Source: JADLBR01 sp020847615 (GTDB lineage Bacteria; Verrucomicrobiota; Verrucomicrobiia; JADLBR01). From it: a stretch of DNA of 64,000 bases. The DNA is taken from the NCBI GenBank assembly GCA_026646655.1, contig JAPKHT010000005.1:1-64000 (forward strand), written 5' to 3'. Positions 60,236-64,000 of the stretch are shown in pieces. The notes beneath the pieces were generated by a model. The model made no database searches, was not told where the DNA came from, and worked only from the letters and a program-made list of their open reading frames with translations. A program made the translations under genes and the position numbers. Each line of letters starts with the position of its first letter. Position 1 is the stretch's first letter.

Positions 60236-62620
60236 ATGCATAGCGCATGGGAGAAGGCGGCCCGCACGGCGGCGGCCGCGGGGTGGATGTGTTGTATCGC
60301 CCTGACGGTCAACGCGCAGCAGTTGGTGCCGCCCCCCTCGCAGTCGGATGGCCGGGCCGTCGGGCCGACCGTCCGGGAGATCGAGGTCGAGTACGCCGGC
60401 CCCAAGGCCGTCAACGAGAGCGTCGTCCGGTCCAACATGAGGACGACGGTCGGGCAGCCGTTCTCGAAGGCGATGGTCGAGGAGGACGTCCGGAACCTCT
60501 ATGCCACGGGCCTGTTCACCAACCTGCGCATCTATGACGAACCGGTCGCCGACGGCGTCAAGGTCGTCGTGATCGTGCAGCCCAAGCCGATGGTCAAGCA
60601 GGTCATCCTGGCGGGGTTCTCGAAAGTCGAGGAGAAGCGGCTCCGCAAGGAGATCGCGACCAAGGCGGGGGGCAACCTCAACGAGCAGCAGATCGCGGCG
60701 GACGCGCGCAAGCTGGCCGAGTTCTACCAGAAGCGCGGGTTCAAGGACGCGAAGGTCACCTACAACACGGAGGTGTCGGAGACCTCGGGCCGCGCCACGG
60801 TCACCTTCAACATCGACGAGGGCGACAAGCGCCACGTGCGGAGCATCCAGTTCGAGGGCAACGAGAAGTTTGACGACGGCAAGCTGCTGAAGGGCAAGGT
60901 GTACGTCGGCCAGGGCCAGACGGTGCCGGTCTTCAAGACGAAGAAGCGCGGCATGCTCTCGTGGCTCTTTGGCACGGGCGTCGTGAAGGACGAGGAGTTC
61001 CAGGAGGATCTGCGCAAGCTGCGGCGCTTCTACCAGAACGAGGGATACGTCGATTTCGAGGTCAAGAACGTGGAGTTCAGGCCGGCCGAGGGCGAGGACT
61101 CGGTGGACATCGTCATCCACGTCGCCGAGGGCAACCAGTATCGCGTGGGCACGCTCAAGATCGAGGGCTACACCCTCTTCACCGAGGAGCAGATCCGGCG
61201 CCGCCTCAAGATGAAGGAGAACGAGATCTTCTCGCCGACGACGATGGAGGAGGACGTGGAGCGGGTCCGCGAGCTCTATGGCGCCGACGGGTACATCGAC
61301 TCGAACGTGGGGACGCGCCAGATGCCGGCGGTGGAATCCGGCCGGATGGACCTTCACTACCGGATCTCCGAGGGGCCGCAGGTGTTCGTCGAGAGGATCG
61401 TCATCCAGGGCAACAACAAGACCAAGGACAAGGTCATCCGCCGGGAGATCGCGCTGGCGCCGGGCGACATCTACAGCACCGTCCGCGCGGAGGCGTCCAA
61501 GAACCGGCTCCAGAACCTCAACTACTTCTCGAAGGTCGACGTGAATCCCCAGGACACCGCGATCCCGAGCCGGAAGAACATGGTCATCAACGTGGAGGAG
61601 CAGCGCACCGGGTCGTTCACCTTTGGCGCGGGATTCTCGACGATCGACAGCATCCTCGGGTTCATAGAGCTGTCGCAGAGCAACTTCGACATCGCGAACT
61701 GGCCCGGTTTCACGGGCGCCGGCCAGAAGTTCCGGCTGCGCCTGCAGTTTGGCGCGAAACGGCAGGACTACATCGTGTCGTTCGTGGAGCCCTGGTTCCT
61801 CAACCAGCGCTTGGCGCTGGGGGTGGACGTGTTCTACCGGACGGCGAGCTACCTGAGCACGCTGTATGACGAGGACCGCTTCGGCATGAGCACGCGCCTC
61901 AGCAAGTCGCTGAACCAGTTCCTGAGCGCGCGCGTCGTCTACCGCTTCGAGTCGATCGGCATCGTCAACGTCGAGGACGGGGCCCCCGACATCATCAAGG
62001 AGGAGGAGGGCAAGAGGCTCCGGAGCGCGATCGAGCTGGGCCTGACCCACGACACCCGGGACAGCGTGTTCCTCTCGCGGAAGGGCCACAAGGTCGACGT
62101 GTTCGGCGAACTGGCCGGCGGCCCGTTCTTCGGCGACACGGACATCTATCGGTTCGGGTTCGAGGCGCAGAAGTTCTTCCTGTTGCCCAAGGATGTGATC
62201 TTCTCGCTCCAGATGGCCTCCGCGATCGTGGAGTCCTACGGGGACACCGACCGGGTGCCGATCTTCGACCGGCTCTTCGTGGGAGGCTCCAACACCGTCC
62301 GCGGTTTCCGCTATCGCGACGTCGGCCCGAAGGACGAAGACGGGGTGCCGATCGGCGGTGGCACGATGGCATACGGCAATGCCGAGGTGACGTTCCCGGT
62401 CATCGAGCGCATCCGCGGCGCGCTGTTCGTGGATGGCGGTTTCGCGAACGAGGGATCGTTTAACTACGACATGGACAATTTCAGCCTGGGCGCCGGTTTC
62501 GGCGTCCGCCTGAATCTGCCGATCGGGCCGCTGCGGCTCGACTACGGCTTCCCGCTCATCTCGGATGAGTTCAACAACCGGGGCGGGCAATTCCACTTCA
62601 ATGTGGGATACCAATTCTAA
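60236..62620 (+). CDS. bamA: Outer membrane protein assembly factor BamA
   Basis: A 794-residue BamA/Omp85 with a signal peptide (Met-His-Ser-Ala-Trp... ending Val-Asn-Ala-Gln), five POTRA-like units (about residues 40-420) and a C-terminal 16-strand barrel with Arg-Gly-Phe-Arg-Tyr-Arg and the final Val-Gly-Tyr-Gln-Phe. It folds and inserts outer-membrane proteins. ATG 60236 has AAGGG upstream; a GTG at 60197 would add 13 residues. It is followed by skp and lpxD, the usual order. Confidence 0.95.
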   Translation: MHSAWEKAARTAAAAGWMCCIALTVNAQQLVPPPSQSDGRAVGPTVREIEVEYAGPKAVNESVVRSNMRTTVGQPFSKAMVEEDVRNLYATGLFTNLRIYDEPVADGVKVVVIVQPKPMVKQVILAGFSKVEEKRLRKEIATKAGGNLNEQQIAADARKLAEFYQKRGFKDAKVTYNTEVSETSGRATVTFNIDEGDKRHVRSIQFEGNEKFDDGKLLKGKVYVGQGQTVPVFKTKKRGMLSWLFGTGVVKDEEFQEDLRKLRRFYQNEGYVDFEVKNVEFRPAEGEDSVDIVIHVAEGNQYRVGTLKIEGYTLFTEEQIRRRLKMKENEIFSPTTMEEDVERVRELYGADGYIDSNVGTRQMPAVESGRMDLHYRISEGPQVFVERIVIQGNNKTKDKVIRREIALAPGDIYSTVRAEASKNRLQNLNYFSKVDVNPQDTAIPSRKNMVINVEEQRTGSFTFGAGFSTIDSILGFIELSQSNFDIANWPGFTGAGQKFRLRLQFGAKRQDYIVSFVEPWFLNQRLALGVDVFYRTASYLSTLYDEDRFGMSTRLSKSLNQFLSARVVYRFESIGIVNVEDGAPDIIKEEEGKRLRSAIELGLTHDTRDSVFLSRKGHKVDVFGELAGGPFFGDTDIYRFGFEAQKFFLLPKDVIFSLQMASAIVESYGDTDRVPIFDRLFVGGSNTVRGFRYRDVGPKDEDGVPIGGGTMAYGNAEVTFPVIERIRGALFVDGGFANEGSFNYDMDNFSLGAGFGVRLNLPIGPLRLDYGFPLISDEFNNRGGQFHFNVGYQF

Positions 62621-62656
62621 CAGCAACGAGACACGCACAGGAGGGACATCACCGTC

Positions 62657-63280
62657 ATGAAAAAGACCGCACTCGCAATATGCGCCACGCTCGGCCTGGC
62701 GGCCGCCGCGCAGGCCCAGATGAAGATCGGGACCGTCGATCTGAACAAGATCTTTGAGGGTTACTACAAGACGGAGCAGGCCAAGGCGACCGTCAACACG
62801 CTGCAGAACAACTACAACAACGACCGGAAGATCAAGACCGACGATTACGCCAAGCGTCGGGACGAGGTCGTGAAGCTCCGGGACGAGGCGAACAACCCCG
62901 CGCTGAGCGCGGACATCAAGCAGCAGAAGAACCTGCTCCTCCAGGAGAAGGGGAAAGAGCTGCTGGCGCTGGAGAGGGAGATCATGGAGTTCGACCGGCA
63001 GCGGCGGGGCGACATCCAGCAGCAGATGCTGCGGATGCGCAACGAGGTCGTCAAAGAGATCACCGACACGGTGCAGGCGATCGCGAAGCAGCAGGGGTTC
63101 TCGCTGGTGTTCGACAAGACGGGCCAGTCGATGGCGGCGGCGCCGCTGCTGGTTTTCGCGAACGACGCGCTGGATTTCAGCCAGGTCGTGGTGGACCAGT
63201 TGAACGCCGGTCGCCCCCAGGGTGCCGCTGCCCCGGCCGCGGCGCCGGCGGCGCCGGCCGCACCGGCACAGCGCAGGTGA
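62657..63280 (+). CDS. skp: Periplasmic chaperone Skp/OmpH
   Basis: A 207-residue OmpH-family chaperone with a signal peptide (ending Ala-Ala-Gln-Ala-Gln) and the family start Ile-Gly-Thr-Val-Asp-Leu-Asn-Lys-Ile-Phe-Glu. Two long helices form the clamp for unfolded outer-membrane proteins. The C-terminus is an Ala/Pro-rich tail (Pro-Ala-Ala-Pro-Ala-Ala-Pro), longer than usual. Between bamA and lpxD as in many genomes. Confidence 0.92.
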   Translation: MKKTALAICATLGLAAAAQAQMKIGTVDLNKIFEGYYKTEQAKATVNTLQNNYNNDRKIKTDDYAKRRDEVVKLRDEANNPALSADIKQQKNLLLQEKGKELLALEREIMEFDRQRRGDIQQQMLRMRNEVVKEITDTVQAIAKQQGFSLVFDKTGQSMAAAPLLVFANDALDFSQVVVDQLNAGRPQGAAAPAAAPAAPAAPAQRR

Positions 63281-63312
63281 CGTCGGCCGTTGGCCGATCC
63301 TAGGCGGCCCGC

Positions 63313-64000
63313 GTGAGGACCGTTGGAGAGCTTTCCGCCCACGTGGGCGGGGTGGTCGAGGGCGACCCGGCCCGCGGCATAGCGGGTGTCGCTGGGCTTT
63401 CGGATGCCGAACCTGATCAGATCTCGTTTTTGGCGAGTCCTCTTTACGCCCGGGCGGCGCGGCATTCGCGGGCGGGCGCGATCTTGGTTGGGCTGAACGT
63501 GCCGCGGCCGAACGATTCGGCGGTACTGGTCCGTGCGGAGAATCCATCGCTGGCGTTCTCGCGGGTGTGCGAGATTTTCGCGCCCGAGCCGGTGCGTTTC
63601 GAGCCGGGCGTGAGTCCCCGGGCCCACGTGTCACCGGGGGCGGAAATTGGGGAGGGCGTGAGCATACAGCCCGGGGCGGTGATCGAGCCAGGGGCGCGCG
63701 TGGGGCGGCGGACGGTGATCGGGGCCAATTGTTACGTGGGGCACGAGAGCCGGATTGGCGATGACTGCGTCATCTACCCCAACGTGTGCATCCGGGAGCG
63801 GGTGACCATCGGCAACCACGTGATCATACATTGTGGGGCGGTGATCGGGGCCGATGGCTTTGGTTTCGACATTTCCTCTGCCGAGGCGCAGAAGATCCCA
63901 CAGATCGGGACCGTCCGAATCGATGACCGCGTGGAGATTGGCGCGAATGCCACGGTGGACCGGGCGCGGTTCGGCCAGACGTGGATCCAGGAGGGGGCGA
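63313..64000 (+). CDS. lpxD: UDP-3-O-acylglucosamine N-acyltransferase LpxD, 3' truncated by the window
   Basis: GTG 63313 opens a frame that runs to the end of the window (229 codons). The N-terminal uridine-binding part has Asp-Ala-Glu-Pro-Asp-Gln-Ile-Ser-Phe-Leu-Ala-Ser-Pro-Leu-Tyr. The hexapeptide left-handed beta-helix follows (Ile-Gly-Glu-Gly-Val, Ile-Gly-Ala-Asn-Cys-Tyr-Val-Gly, Ile-Gly-Asp-Asp-Cys) and catalytic His is likely within Gly-Ala-Asp-Gly-Phe-Gly-Phe-Asp. LpxD adds the second acyl chain in lipid A synthesis. Confidence 0.92.
   Translation, partial: MRTVGELSAHVGGVVEGDPARGIAGVAGLSDAEPDQISFLASPLYARAARHSRAGAILVGLNVPRPNDSAVLVRAENPSLAFSRVCEIFAPEPVRFEPGVSPRAHVSPGAEIGEGVSIQPGAVIEPGARVGRRTVIGANCYVGHESRIGDDCVIYPNVCIRERVTIGNHVIIHCGAVIGADGFGFDISSAEAQKIPQIGTVRIDDRVEIGANATVDRARFGQTWIQEGA

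Noticed and set aside
60014..63634. A 1206-residue minus-strand frame opposite bamA-skp-lpxD
   Set aside because: Shadow of BamA and Skp in a high-GC region; no domain recognised.
1..64000. tRNA, rRNA or CRISPR features
   Set aside because: No tRNA-like arms with a matching anticodon loop, no rRNA stretches, and no array of evenly spaced direct repeats was seen by eye; a tRNAscan or CRISPR search would be decisive.

Overview
The window is high-GC, gene-dense chromosomal DNA from a Gram-negative bacterium. Evidence for an outer membrane comes from bamA-skp-lpxD, a TonB/ExbB/ExbD system, TolC-type and porin-like barrels, and lipoproteins. A PEP-CTERM protein, Tat-exported Gfo/Idh dehydrogenases, a ThuA/DUF6807 protein, a heparinase II/III-like protein and many short palindromic repeats together suggest Verrucomicrobiota or a close PVC relative. 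That assignment is inference; no rRNA or tRNA gene was seen.

Layout. 1-2.5 kb: the end of an exopolysaccharide locus (a damaged Wza-type export gene and an O-antigen-ligase/TPR protein). 2.5-13.2 kb: rsfS, a MeaB GTPase, a lipoprotein, a three-gene operon of exported unknowns on the minus strand, a 212-bp MITE-like element, a Ski2-like helicase, obg and a TolC-type protein. 13.2-20.8 kb (minus): a heparinase-like protein, then the operon DUF2752-hisC-tyrA-aroA-cmk-plsC. 20.9-23.7 kb: 2-oxoacid:ferredoxin oxidoreductase korAB. 24-33.7 kb: an AraC regulator divergent from a sugar/glycoside cluster (two TIM-barrel isomerase-like proteins, two Gfo/Idh proteins and one 1222-residue ThuA-HEAT-discoidin-DUF6807 fusion). 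33.8-36.9 kb: protoporphyrinogen oxidase and ferrochelatase. 37-38.8 kb: an orphan PhoB-type regulator coupled to a Sel1-repeat protein. 39.5-54.8 kb: a cell-surface block of a beta-barrel, a TIGR02597-like protein, a PEP-CTERM protein, a beta-helix surface protein, then a TonB-dependent receptor with a full DUF3450-ExbB-ExbB-ExbD-TonB-TPR energising system. 55.1-64 kb: two FeoA proteins and core genes rplY-pth-rpsF-ssb-rplI-dnaB, then bamA-skp-lpxD (lpxD runs off the end).

The main unexplained signal is several families of short palindromic repeats between genes. In four genes for exported proteins a repeat lies in frame between a well-supported start codon and the signal peptide, and in two others a repeat supplies the C-terminal tail. 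This resembles protein-inserting palindromic elements, here concentrated at protein ends.
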